Part shown: positions 1-8,008 of the stretch, piece by piece
How the letters are laid out: each line of letters opens with the position of its first letter
How positions within the stretch are numbered: the stretch's first letter is position 1
DNA from: Lachnospiraceae bacterium
GTDB taxonomy: Bacteria > Bacillota_A > Clostridia > Lachnospirales > Lachnospiraceae
Assembly (NCBI GenBank): GCA_003446335.1
Contig: DMAZ01000048.1
Coordinates: 1 to 16,502, forward strand
Direction of reading: 5' to 3'
DNA: 16,502 bases
Made by a program: the position numbers and the translations under genes
Notes under the pieces: model-generated
Database searches by the model: none
What the model was told of the DNA's origin: nothing
The model's input: the letters and a program-made list of their open reading frames with translations, nothing else

Positions 1-117
1 CTTTTTTTTGATATAGGCTGCCCTCTTCCTTGCAGAAGGAATACAGAAAAAATGTACATTGCGAATAAATTGGAAAAACAGATCAACTCTGTTTTTTAAC
101 TGTGCCCTGTCCAGCAT
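1..117 (-). CDS. N-terminal fragment of an unidentified EPS-operon protein (runs off left edge)
   Basis: An open frame starts at the ATG at 115-117 and stays open for 39 codons to the window edge. The start is strongly supported by GGGAGG at 123-128, five bases before the ATG. It begins 27 bases after the flippase stop, so it is almost certainly the next gene of the operon. The visible residues begin MLDRAQLKNRVDL and are basic and aromatic, with no signal peptide and no obvious membrane helix. The style (…IPSARKRAAYIKKK) faintly recalls the start of hexapeptide-repeat acyltransferases found in polysaccharide operons, but nothing diagnostic is visible, so the function is left open. That it is a real gene is fairly sure; its identity is not. 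Confidence 0.7.
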   Translation of the reverse strand, partial: MLDRAQLKNRVDLFFQFIRNVHFFCIPSARKRAAYIKKK

Positions 118-122
118 GTTTT

Positions 123-128
123 CCTCCC
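123..128 (-). promoter_or_regulatory. Ribosome binding site of the left-edge gene
   Basis: GGGAGG on the minus strand lies five bases before the ATG at 115-117. It is the main evidence that a new gene begins here, because only 39 codons are visible. Confidence 0.7.
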
Positions 129-144
129 TTGATACAGATATTAA

Positions 145-1680
145 TTATGGAAGTCTGATCCTTCCCTTCAATGTGCGGATAACGGTACGACGTTCATCTT
201 TATCCAGTGCAGTGACAAAAAACACAGCAACTCCGATGAAAGAATACAAAATGATGCACAAAATCAGTGTACCCCAACTGCCGGGCATATAAAGTCTGGA
301 AAGAACCTGGAAAATAAAAACCATAGCGGCACAGGAGATGATTCCTCTGACGATAACCGGATAGAATGTCTTCCAGTTCAATCCCATGCAGTGAGAGGCA
401 TACAACGGATGGGCGATAAAATTGACCGCTGTCATCAGTACAATTGTGGTCCACACAACTGCATGAATCCCAAGATCAAAATATCTGATCATAATATACA
501 TCCCCGCAACATTTAATGCCCCACTGAGAAGTGTAAAAAAGCATGGGATCTTTCTCTTCAGTAAAAGCGTATAGACGAAGGCTATCGGGTAAATAATTCC
601 GCTGGTTACGCTCGGAATCATCGACATAATGGAGAGATAAAATACAAAAGGAATGTCCTGGTTGGGTATCCAGAGTTTTAAATAAACAAGTCCTACGGCT
701 GTAAATCCTGCAAACATCAGATTGGTAAAAAAGCCTGACAGTTTGCAGGCAAGCTTAAACTCTTTTACAAGCTTTGACAGGTTGCCTGAGGAGTATGTTT
801 TCAATAACGTCGGTTGAAAAGACTTGGCAACCAATGTATATATGCTTTTGAAAATGAGGTCAAGACTTTGGGCAATTGCAAGCTGACCCATTTCAAGCGG
901 AGAAAGCATAAGGTTACACACAGCAAGATCCAAACCGCTGTTTAAAAAGGCACCCATTGAATTAATTGATGCCCAGATTCCATTGACGACGAGATTCTTT
1001 ACTGCGCTAAAACGAAAGCTGCCTATCCGGATCTTTAATTCCGGCGTGAAGCGCTTATAGATATAGTAATCTGTCCCCACGACGACACATTCGGCCAGCA
1101 GTATACCAACTCCGACGAAGAAAACTTTCGTTTTAAAAAAATGAAACAGCAGCAGCAGAGATGCCGCTTCTATCAGGTAGGATAATCCCTTGAAAATACC
1201 TGTCAGATCCAGTTTATCTGCAATATAAGCACTTGATTGAAAAGCCGAGAACACCGTAACAACCCAATACTTAATGAACACAAACAAGAAAAGCAGTTTG
1301 ACGTCTTCGACCAGTTCTGCCGGGATGTGAAAGATTTTCTCTAAAAAGGCGGTAACAAACAATAATCCGGCAAAGATGACGGTTGCTAGCCCGACATCTC
1401 CAAACAAGGTTGAATTGAAGTAAATATCAGCCTGATCAAATTGTTTTCTGTGGTAATCCAAGGAGATAAACCGTATTGAAAACGAATTGAGGGCAATGGT
1501 AGCATAGGTAGCATATTGTGCAATATTCTTCGCCAGAGAGACAAATCCGTAAGCCTCTGTTCCTACACGATCAGTGATAAAGGGCGTAAGAACAAGAGTG
1601 ATCAGATAGTTGACTGCAAAGGCTCCCCCGGTTACTCCGATTGTCCTGATGATCTTTGCAAATCTGTTAGGTTGTGCCAT
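145..1680 (-). CDS. wzx: Wzx-type oligosaccharide flippase (MOP superfamily)
   Basis: This 511-residue integral membrane protein is predicted to flip undecaprenyl-diphosphate-linked repeat units across the cytoplasmic membrane in Wzx/Wzy-dependent polysaccharide synthesis. The sequence is hydrophobic throughout, with about 12-14 predicted helices. The N-terminal part (RTIGVTGGAFAVNYLITLVL, then PFITDRVGTEAYGF) is typical of polysaccharide-export flippases, as is the length. The frame is open 53 codons further upstream, but ATG 1680 is preferred: it follows GGGAGAAGGG at 1684-1693, gives the canonical N-terminus, and the longer form would overlap the polymerase gene by 173 bases. With this start the overlap with the polymerase stop is 14 bases, suggesting translational coupling. 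The C-terminal tail is basic and probably cytoplasmic. The family is confident; the substrate is unknown. Confidence 0.9.
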   Translation of the reverse strand: MAQPNRFAKIIRTIGVTGGAFAVNYLITLVLTPFITDRVGTEAYGFVSLAKNIAQYATYATIALNSFSIRFISLDYHRKQFDQADIYFNSTLFGDVGLATVIFAGLLFVTAFLEKIFHIPAELVEDVKLLFLFVFIKYWVVTVFSAFQSSAYIADKLDLTGIFKGLSYLIEAASLLLLFHFFKTKVFFVGVGILLAECVVVGTDYYIYKRFTPELKIRIGSFRFSAVKNLVVNGIWASINSMGAFLNSGLDLAVCNLMLSPLEMGQLAIAQSLDLIFKSIYTLVAKSFQPTLLKTYSSGNLSKLVKEFKLACKLSGFFTNLMFAGFTAVGLVYLKLWIPNQDIPFVFYLSIMSMIPSVTSGIIYPIAFVYTLLLKRKIPCFFTLLSGALNVAGMYIMIRYFDLGIHAVVWTTIVLMTAVNFIAHPLYASHCMGLNWKTFYPVIVRGIISCAAMVFIFQVLSRLYMPGSWGTLILCIILYSFIGVAVFFVTALDKDERRTVIRTLKGRIRLP

Positions 1681-2977
1681 AGTCCCTTCTCCCGTAAGAT
1701 GAATAGGATTTAAACGGAATAATCTCTCTTTCGTCTCTGATACACGCAAATGCAATTGAGATGAATAAGAAAAGGACATTATATTCATAATTTCCGTTTG
1801 CTCGTTCCATCCAGCCATGCAGCATATACCAGAGCACATATGTTGAACTGAAGAGATACGAATCGTATGGAATATCCCCGGGACGACGGAATGCGTACAG
1901 AATCATAAAAAAGAGTGCCGCCACACTGAGAAGCCCTGCATTAAGCCATAGCTCCAGAATGGTATTGTGCGCACCGGAAGTCATGTTTCCCATAAAAGAG
2001 TTCTTATCAAAACCGTCATGAATTAACTGTACAGCCTGCTGGTCTCTCCAGAACATCCCGTACCCGTAACCCGTCATCGTCCGGTTTTTCTGCATAACGT
2101 CAATGATCTGCCTCCAGAGGTCTGTTCTGCCCGTAAGTGTAACATCTTTCCCTAACAGATCAAAAACAGGTTTGAAAAGCGGCAAAATTGTCAACGCGAT
2201 TAAAATAAATGTTACACTACCGACCACATAAATATATCCTATGGGGAGACGTAAATTCCTGTTCGATTGTTTTCCGAAAAAAAGCAGCACGAAAGCCGGT
2301 ACAGCGGCAAAAAACAAACCGCCCAATCCGTGGCTTCTGATGATCAGGAAGAAATGTACCAGCAGAACCGGCCAGAAAAAGGGAATATCAGTTGAATGCT
2401 TTCCCTCATTCAAGGTCAGTTTCAGTAAGATCATCTGCATCAGAATGGCAAAAGAAAGCTGAGAAGCCACTTCATTCTTGACATTAAATAGGCCGACGTA
2501 ATCGTTCTGATAGCTTGCACCTCTGATATAATACCTGCGAAACACGGTTACAAAGATGATCGAAACGATTGTAAAAAGGATTTCCGCATAATAGGCATAT
2601 TCCAGTATCCGTTTCGGTTTGAAATTCTCCGCAAGCCAGATGGCAAACATTGCCGTGGTGATCAACCTGATACAGGTTATCGCCTCCAGCGATCGGTCTC
2701 TGGTGCTGATCATAGAGACCGTTGTAATCACCCCAACGGTTAAATAGATCCCGATGTATCTTTTTTTGAGATCCACCAGCCGGATATCCATGATGCTGTC
2801 ACCGCTTGACAGAATCATTAATGCGATTTCCAGCAAAAAGGCGCCGTAATCCAATATCGTTCTGAAAATAGTACCAAACACTGCCTGATATCTGCCGGGG
2901 AAGCCATAGCAGTCCAGAAGAATGAACACGATAAACAGATCTCTCCAGGCGAGAACGTTTCTGTTGTCTGTTTTCAT
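1667..2977 (-). CDS. wzy: Wzy-type O-antigen/EPS polymerase
   Basis: This roughly 436-residue polytopic membrane protein is predicted to polymerise lipid-linked repeat units on the outer face of the membrane. About ten or more hydrophobic segments are visible. A large extracytoplasmic loop carries the signature of the O-antigen ligase/polymerase (Wzy_C) group: TLTGRTDLW near residues 279-288, GYGYGMFW near 303-310, and AHNTILELWLNAG near 336-348, containing the conserved His-Asn. The start was set at ATG 2975-2977 because AAAGGAG at 2984-2990 lies six bases upstream. An upstream in-frame ATG at 2983 abuts that site, and the one at 3010 has no good site. It follows the VanZ-like gene by 42 bases and overlaps the flippase by 14. 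A ligase is the main alternative, but the Wzx/Wzz context favours a polymerase. Confidence 0.88.
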   Translation of the reverse strand: MKTDNRNVLAWRDLFIVFILLDCYGFPGRYQAVFGTIFRTILDYGAFLLEIALMILSSGDSIMDIRLVDLKKRYIGIYLTVGVITTVSMISTRDRSLEAITCIRLITTAMFAIWLAENFKPKRILEYAYYAEILFTIVSIIFVTVFRRYYIRGASYQNDYVGLFNVKNEVASQLSFAILMQMILLKLTLNEGKHSTDIPFFWPVLLVHFFLIIRSHGLGGLFFAAVPAFVLLFFGKQSNRNLRLPIGYIYVVGSVTFILIALTILPLFKPVFDLLGKDVTLTGRTDLWRQIIDVMQKNRTMTGYGYGMFWRDQQAVQLIHDGFDKNSFMGNMTSGAHNTILELWLNAGLLSVAALFFMILYAFRRPGDIPYDSYLFSSTYVLWYMLHGWMERANGNYEYNVLFLFISIAFACIRDEREIIPFKSYSSYGRRDYGTT

Positions 2978-2983
2978 ATACAT

Positions 2984-2990
2984 CTCCTTT
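2984..2990 (-). promoter_or_regulatory. Ribosome binding site that fixes the polymerase start
   Basis: AAAGGAG on the minus strand is spaced six bases from the ATG at 2975-2977. It decides between three in-frame ATG codons (3010, 2983, 2977) in favour of the last. Confidence 0.75.
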
Positions 2991-3019
2991 CCCCGTATGA
3001 TAGTATTCAAGCAGATTGG

Positions 3020-3703
3020 CTATTCTGTTTTCCTTCTCCGGAAAATCCTGACGAGGAGCAGCCCGATAAATGCACCAAGCGTATTCGCAAATATATCCTC
3101 TATGTCACATTGGCCCCGCTGCAAGAGCATCTGGGTTGTTTCGATAACAGTAGAAAGCAGCAGGCCGAGAGGAATCGCAAAAATCAGCTTAGCCAGTCTG
3201 TCCGGCTGAATCAATGAAAAGAGCACCCCAATCGGGACGAACATCAGGATATTAAGCCACAAATGCTGCAGCGGCTCTATAGAACGCATTTTTAATGCCT
3301 CTTCTATGGAATCAAACTGCAAAATGATTTCACGGCTGTGCCCTTCTGTTCGGGAGAAAATCGTGATATAGCCCACCATCAGGACATAAAGGATAAACAG
3401 GGCGAGCATCCCTTTGTTCAGTTCTCTGAAATGCTGCAGGCATCCGTAAAGAGCTGCGAAAAGCACAATGCATGCGGTTAACAGCAATATTGCCAGCAGA
3501 ATGAAATTCATATCCCCCAGGCGGCTGAAAATCATCAGCAGTGGGACCGAAATACCCGTATAAATGATCAGAAGCACAATTGCAAGTAACGTATTCGCAC
3601 TACGATTTACAGAATGCTTTACAACAAACTGAAGAAGATACAGATATCCGCATAAAAGCAGGATTGCGATTATGATGATCTGCATCAGGTTCTGATCATT
3701 CAC
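3020..3703 (-). CDS. VanZ-like family membrane protein
   Basis: This 227-residue protein has about six or seven predicted membrane helices. The C-terminal half has the VanZ-like pattern: LNILMFVPIGVLFSL (about residues 150-164), a helix ending in STVIETTQ (184-191) with conserved Glu188 and Gln191, then QCDIEDIFANTLGAFIG (198-214) with the Asp, Asn and Gly positions typical of the family. VanZ itself gives low-level teicoplanin resistance by an unsettled mechanism, and many homologues sit in cell-envelope loci, so no resistance role is claimed. The start codon is GTG, with AAGGAG about eleven bases upstream, a slightly long spacing. The gene lies 32 bases after the peptidoglycan-binding gene and 42 before the polymerase, so it is an operon member. 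A role in lipid-linked intermediates or wall attachment is inference from position only. Confidence 0.87.
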   Translation of the reverse strand: MNDQNLMQIIIIAILLLCGYLYLLQFVVKHSVNRSANTLLAIVLLIIYTGISVPLLMIFSRLGDMNFILLAILLLTACIVLFAALYGCLQHFRELNKGMLALFILYVLMVGYITIFSRTEGHSREIILQFDSIEEALKMRSIEPLQHLWLNILMFVPIGVLFSLIQPDRLAKLIFAIPLGLLLSTVIETTQMLLQRGQCDIEDIFANTLGAFIGLLLVRIFRRRKTE

Positions 3704-3735
3704 TGCTCTTAAATCTCCTTTATCTTGAAATTACC

Positions 3736-4794
3736 TTATCTTCTGATCTCGATAGCCGTTCTTCCGACCGTAGAGAAAGCAGAAAGATTATCCTGCGGGA
3801 TAATGAGATTAAACGACCGGTATTTCCCCTCAATATGGATTTTCAGTTCTCCGTTATCCTCAATTGTATTCAGGAGGGATAACTCAGCCTCACCCAGAGG
3901 GATCACCGCTTTTTCAATCGAATAGATGCCATCCAGAAATGTTTTCAGCGACAGGATGGGAAGCGTTGACCTGGCATCCCCGGATTTCAAAGTAATGCTC
4001 TGCATCACAGGCCGGCGGGCACAATTACAGTCAATCATCAATGACGGAAGAACCGACACCATGCCGTTTTCCTCATCCTGCACGGAGAAACCGCATTGTA
4101 TGCTGAGATAATAACGGTCAATGTCAGCTTCACCCGATGCATCAATCTGAAGCGGTTCTCCGGACGAAATCCACCCTGTTCCGGTAATGTCGTCGTATTC
4201 CAGCAACATTCCACTGTCGATGATCGGCTGCAGGTTACTCTCCGTACGCTCACGGATAGCGTCAAAAGAAGCGGTTCTGGTTACATAGGCCGGTTCCTGT
4301 GCCATAGAAAGCAGCAGCATCTGCAGCAGTTCATCAACAACACCATTCGGTTCCAGCCCGATATCTCTCTGAAATGCAATGACTGCCTGTTTTGTCTTAC
4401 CGCCGAAATCTCCGTCCGGGTTTCCATCCATATAACCAAGCTGAATCAGTGCACGCTGAAAATCGGAAACAGCCTGCCCCTGGGCATAATCGGGGAGCGG
4501 CCTGAAATCTGTAATACCCGGCAGATTCTGTAAAGATTCGCTTCCCAGCACGCCGGAAAGTCCAGCAGAATCTGCCGTAACATAACCGTCACTGGTGAAA
4601 AGGATATAATCCCCCTGCTCATCCCTTCCAAGGAGCTGAAGCTGACTGCTCTGGATGAAGGTCTTCGTCCCATCCTCCAATGTCACAGCAATGAGCGGAG
4701 CCGTTTTTGTAAAAGAAATCGGCTGTGCAATGGCATTCACGGAGAGCACAGAAACAAGGATCCCCGCAAGAATAACAGTTATTATTTTTTTCAT
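3736..4794 (-). CDS. Secreted protein with a peptidoglycan-binding (PG_binding_1) domain
   Basis: This 352-residue exported protein has a Sec signal peptide (MKKIITVILAGILVSVLSVN, cleavage likely after AIA23). Residues about 107-162 form a peptidoglycan-binding type 1 domain: VSDFQRALIQLGYMDG, then GDFGGKTKQAVIAFQ, and GLEPNGVVDE, matching the usual xxLQxxLxxLGY…G.fG..T..AV..FQ pattern. The roughly 180-residue C-terminal region is β-rich and unrecognised, and no hydrolase motif is visible. The first 80 residues after the signal may form a small β domain. Its ATG overlaps the stop of the upstream repeat-protein gene (ATGA, 4791-4794), so the two are probably translated in a fixed ratio. It may anchor the repeat protein or the polysaccharide to the wall; this is inferred from the coupling and the domain, not shown. 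Confidence 0.85.
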   Translation of the reverse strand: MKKIITVILAGILVSVLSVNAIAQPISFTKTAPLIAVTLEDGTKTFIQSSQLQLLGRDEQGDYILFTSDGYVTADSAGLSGVLGSESLQNLPGITDFRPLPDYAQGQAVSDFQRALIQLGYMDGNPDGDFGGKTKQAVIAFQRDIGLEPNGVVDELLQMLLLSMAQEPAYVTRTASFDAIRERTESNLQPIIDSGMLLEYDDITGTGWISSGEPLQIDASGEADIDRYYLSIQCGFSVQDEENGMVSVLPSLMIDCNCARRPVMQSITLKSGDARSTLPILSLKTFLDGIYSIEKAVIPLGEAELSLLNTIEDNGELKIHIEGKYRSFNLIIPQDNLSAFSTVGRTAIEIRR

Positions 4795-7700
4795 CCTACC
4801 ATTTTCCCTTCCGCATATCCTGAATTCCAGTCATATTCAGCTGCTGTAAATGTTTCTGATGTTCTTTTGCCGTACGCGTCATACGTGTACTCCGTCACGG
4901 CATACATATTCTTTTCTTTTCTGTTATAAAGATTGCCGTACGCATCAATCGTCCCTTCGCGGATCACACGGCCAAGACTGTCATAGGCATAGATTTTCCC
5001 GTAAATGCCCATCTTAACCGGCACAGGATTGCCGTTGAAATCCAGGTAATCTTCCCGAAGCAGCAATGTACCGGTTTTATCGTATGTTTTCCTCACCATG
5101 CTGTAGGGCATACGGTTGCTGGTCATTCTGGTTTTCCAGTATCCGTCCATGTAAATGGTCAATACCACTGTTCCGTCTTCGCTGTATTCGTTCTGATATC
5201 CGGCGTAACCTTTCAGGGCAACGACACTGAGGTTCCCGTTAATGTCAAAATACTTCTCTGAAATAATCCGGTCAAATTCATCATATTCCCAGCGCACAGC
5301 GGCATACTCGGCTTCCCAGCGTTGCGGAGCAGTCGGATTCAGGTATTCATTCAGATACGTCTCGGAGATTCTGTTTCCCTTCTCGTCATATTCATATAAC
5401 ACTTTGGCATACTTCAGTCTCTGATGGATTGCCGGATTGCCGCTGGTGTCCCGATATTCACGGGAAAGACAACGGTTATTTTCATCAAACACAGAAAAAA
5501 TGGATGCATACCCGTCGGCTGTTTCGACCGGCTGCCCGTTTGTGTCATAATAGCTTTCGGTAATTATATTCCCATTCTCGTCGTGTAAAGTGTGCTTAGC
5601 TGCATATCCGATGCTGCCGGCTGTCCTGCTGCCATTCTCGTCAAAATAACTCTCGGAAATCACATTCCCGTTTTCATCATATGCATAAGTAACTAGAAAA
5701 GTTCCGTTTACGGATGCGGCCTGTCCCTTTTTGTCGAAATACCGTCGGCTGATCACGAGGCCGTTTTCATCATACTGATTGAGAACTGTGGCATACCCCT
5801 GTTTGTTGTTGAATCTGTTTCCGGATGTATCGTAATATGTTTCCTCAATCACAAGGCCGGATTCATCATAACGTCGCTCAATCGCAGCATACCCATTCCA
5901 GTTTCCCATCGCCATACCGTCAGGCCCGTAATAGCTTTCCCTGATGACTCGCCCATCCTCGTCATACTGGCGAATCAGAGTCTGATGCCACCCGTTAATC
6001 ACAGGCTCTCCATCCGTATCAAAATAGGACTGCCGAATTACCTTCCCGTTTTCATCGTAATCCTGGTCCAGTCTGGAATATTGTTCCCGGACCAAAACAG
6101 GTTCTCCTTCAAGCCCAAAGTACTGCTCTGAAACCACCTGCTGATCCGCTTCATACTGCATGCGGTGTTCGTTCCAGCCGTCCGGCACAAGGATCCGTTC
6201 CCCGTTTTTATCGAGGGCTATCTCAACACTCACATTCCCCTGTTCATCGTACGCCATCTGCTTCTGAAACATACCGGAGATTTCCATTGGCCGACTGTCT
6301 GCATCATAATACCGTTCCAGAATTACCTGCTTCTTATCATTATATTCTTTTTCAAGAATCACATATCCTCTTCTGTGCGGGCCGACCTTTCCGCTCAGAT
6401 CATAATACGTCTCCCGTATCGAGTTGCCGTTTTCGTCAAACTCCCGGTCGATGCCGGTATAATTTCTCCAGTACAGTGCCGGCTCTCCATTGATCCCGTA
6501 ATACCGTTCCGAAACCCTGCGATTGCTCTCATCCACAACCATATGGTGTTCACACCATCCGTCCGGCATGAGGGTTCGATTTCCGTCCTTCCCGTAGACG
6601 ATCTCGCAGTTCACGTTTCCGCTTTCATCGTACGCTTTGTCCATCCCGGCATATTTCCCCTGGAAGAGTACCGGTTCCCCGTCTGTCCCGCAATATCGGT
6701 CGGATATTACCTGCTTCCTGTCGTTATACACCATCCGGTGCTCGTTCCAGCCGTCCGGCACAAGGATCCGCTCCCCGTTCTCATCGAGGGCAATCTCAAC
6801 GCTCACATTCCCCTGTTCATCGTACGCCATCTGCTTCTGAAACATACCGGAGATTTCCATTGGCCGGCTGTCTGCATCATAATACCGTTCCAGAATTACC
6901 TGCTTCTTATCATTATATTCTTTTTCAAGAATCACATATCCTCTTCTGTGCGGGCCGACCTTTCCGCTCAGATCATAATACGTCTCCCGTATCGAATTGC
7001 CGTTTTCGTCAAACTCCCGGTCGATACCGGTATAATTTCTCCAATACAGTGCCGGCTCCCCGTTTACTCCGTAATATCGTTCCGATACCCTGCGATTGCT
7101 CTCATCCACAACCATATGGTGTTCAAACCATCCGTCCGGCATGAGGGTTCGCTTTCCGTCTTTCCCGTAGACGATCTCGCAGTTCACATTTCCGCTTTCA
7201 TCGTACGCTTTATCCATCCCGGCATATTTCCCCTGGAAGAGTACCGGTTCCCCGTCTATTCCGCAATATCGGTCGGATATTACCTGCTTCCTGTCGTTAT
7301 ACACCATCCGGTGTTCGTTCCATCCGTCCGGCACAAGGATCCGCTCCCCGTTCTCATCGAGGGCTATCTCAACACTCACATTCCCCTGTTCATCGTACGC
7401 TATCTGCTTCTGAAACATACCGGAGATTTCCATCGGCTGGCTGTCTGCATCATAATACCGTTCCAGAATTACCTGCTTCTTATCATTATATTCTTTTTCA
7501 AGAATCACATATCCTCTTCTGTGCGGGCCGATCTTTCCGCTCAAATCATAATACGTCTCCCGTATCGAGTTGCCGTTTTCGTCAAACTCCCGGTCGATAC
7601 CGGTATAATTTCTCCAGTACAGTGCCGGCTCCCCGTTTACTCCGTAATATCGTTCCGAAACTCTGCGATTATTCTCATCATAGGTGATATCATGTGAAGA

Positions 7701-7865
7701 GAAGCCTTCCGTCCCTGTGGTCAGACGGTCTCCGTCGCGGTATTCCTCATGAATGACAAGACCTTTTTCGGAATAGGTTTTTATCAGTTCTGAATCTGCA
7801 TAACAGCATCGTGCTACTGAAAATAACATTGTGAGTAATATCAGTAACTGCAGGATTTTTCCCAT
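4791..7865 (-). CDS. Large secreted protein of YD/RHS-like tandem repeats
   Basis: This 1024-residue protein has a Sec signal peptide (MGKILQLLILLTMLFSVARC, cleavage likely after CYA23). The mature protein is repeats of about 22-26 residues built on YDExGNxIxExYYDxxGxP, often with GYA or GW before the next unit. The Tyr-Asp and Gly spacing resembles RHS/YD repeats and, more loosely, YwqK-type or cell-wall/glucan-binding repeats. No toxin domain, membrane anchor or sortase motif is visible at the C-terminus. Within it lies a higher-order repeat of 191 residues (573 bp) present about 2.65 times and almost identical at DNA level. The start has GGAGG five bases upstream. It follows the Wzz/kinase by 143 bases and is coupled to the next gene by ATGA. 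An extracellular matrix, adhesin or polysaccharide-binding role is likely from secretion and context; the exact function is unknown. Confidence 0.85.
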   Translation of the reverse strand: MGKILQLLILLTMLFSVARCCYADSELIKTYSEKGLVIHEEYRDGDRLTTGTEGFSSHDITYDENNRRVSERYYGVNGEPALYWRNYTGIDREFDENGNSIRETYYDLSGKIGPHRRGYVILEKEYNDKKQVILERYYDADSQPMEISGMFQKQIAYDEQGNVSVEIALDENGERILVPDGWNEHRMVYNDRKQVISDRYCGIDGEPVLFQGKYAGMDKAYDESGNVNCEIVYGKDGKRTLMPDGWFEHHMVVDESNRRVSERYYGVNGEPALYWRNYTGIDREFDENGNSIRETYYDLSGKVGPHRRGYVILEKEYNDKKQVILERYYDADSRPMEISGMFQKQMAYDEQGNVSVEIALDENGERILVPDGWNEHRMVYNDRKQVISDRYCGTDGEPVLFQGKYAGMDKAYDESGNVNCEIVYGKDGNRTLMPDGWCEHHMVVDESNRRVSERYYGINGEPALYWRNYTGIDREFDENGNSIRETYYDLSGKVGPHRRGYVILEKEYNDKKQVILERYYDADSRPMEISGMFQKQMAYDEQGNVSVEIALDKNGERILVPDGWNEHRMQYEADQQVVSEQYFGLEGEPVLVREQYSRLDQDYDENGKVIRQSYFDTDGEPVINGWHQTLIRQYDEDGRVIRESYYGPDGMAMGNWNGYAAIERRYDESGLVIEETYYDTSGNRFNNKQGYATVLNQYDENGLVISRRYFDKKGQAASVNGTFLVTYAYDENGNVISESYFDENGSRTAGSIGYAAKHTLHDENGNIITESYYDTNGQPVETADGYASIFSVFDENNRCLSREYRDTSGNPAIHQRLKYAKVLYEYDEKGNRISETYLNEYLNPTAPQRWEAEYAAVRWEYDEFDRIISEKYFDINGNLSVVALKGYAGYQNEYSEDGTVVLTIYMDGYWKTRMTSNRMPYSMVRKTYDKTGTLLLREDYLDFNGNPVPVKMGIYGKIYAYDSLGRVIREGTIDAYGNLYNRKEKNMYAVTEYTYDAYGKRTSETFTAAEYDWNSGYAEGKMVG
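6162..7679 (-). repeat. 573-bp near-identical tandem super-repeat, about 2.65 copies
   Basis: The copies in transcription order are 7679-7107, 7106-6534 and a partial third copy 6533 to about 6162. The period of exactly 573 bp (191 codons) was fixed by matching landmarks at 7624, 7051 and 6478, all within the codons for GEPALYWRNYTG. By eye only a handful of differences occur over about 190 aligned bases between copies 2 and 3, many of them silent. This keeps the frame and suggests recent duplication or ongoing homogenisation. Confidence 0.93.
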
Positions 7866-7909
7866 TTTCTCCTCCCGTTCTGGTCTATGTCATTTTGAAG
7901 TTAATATGG

Positions 7910-7947
7910 AAACATTACTCCAACAAGAGATCGCTGAAGTAATGTTT
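7910..7947. promoter_or_regulatory. 10-bp inverted repeat between the Wzz/kinase gene and the repeat-protein gene
   Basis: AAACATTACT at 7910-7919 and AGTAATGTTT at 7938-7947 are perfectly complementary, with an 18-base loop. They lie in the 143-base gap, the only sizeable gap in the downstream part of the operon. There is no T-run after it on the minus strand, so it is not a canonical terminator. It could be an RNA processing or stability element, or a protein-binding palindrome. Confidence 0.45.
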
Positions 7948-8008
7948 GAATTTCTTTCGCTCCTTTCAATAAAAGAGCCAAAACTGTCTGACTTGCCTGG
8001 CGGTATGG

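Noticed and set aside
6165..7697. A 510-codon open frame on the plus strand
   Set aside because: It is the exact antisense of the 573-bp tandem repeat, so the same lack of stops is copied three times. It has no good ribosome binding site and its composition is not protein-like.
5200..7700. CRISPR-like periodicity
   Set aside because: The periodicity is in-frame protein repeats without unique spacers or cas genes.
4791..7865. RHS/polymorphic toxin
   Set aside because: The repeats are YD-like, but there is no RHS core ending, no variable toxin tip and no immunity gene downstream.
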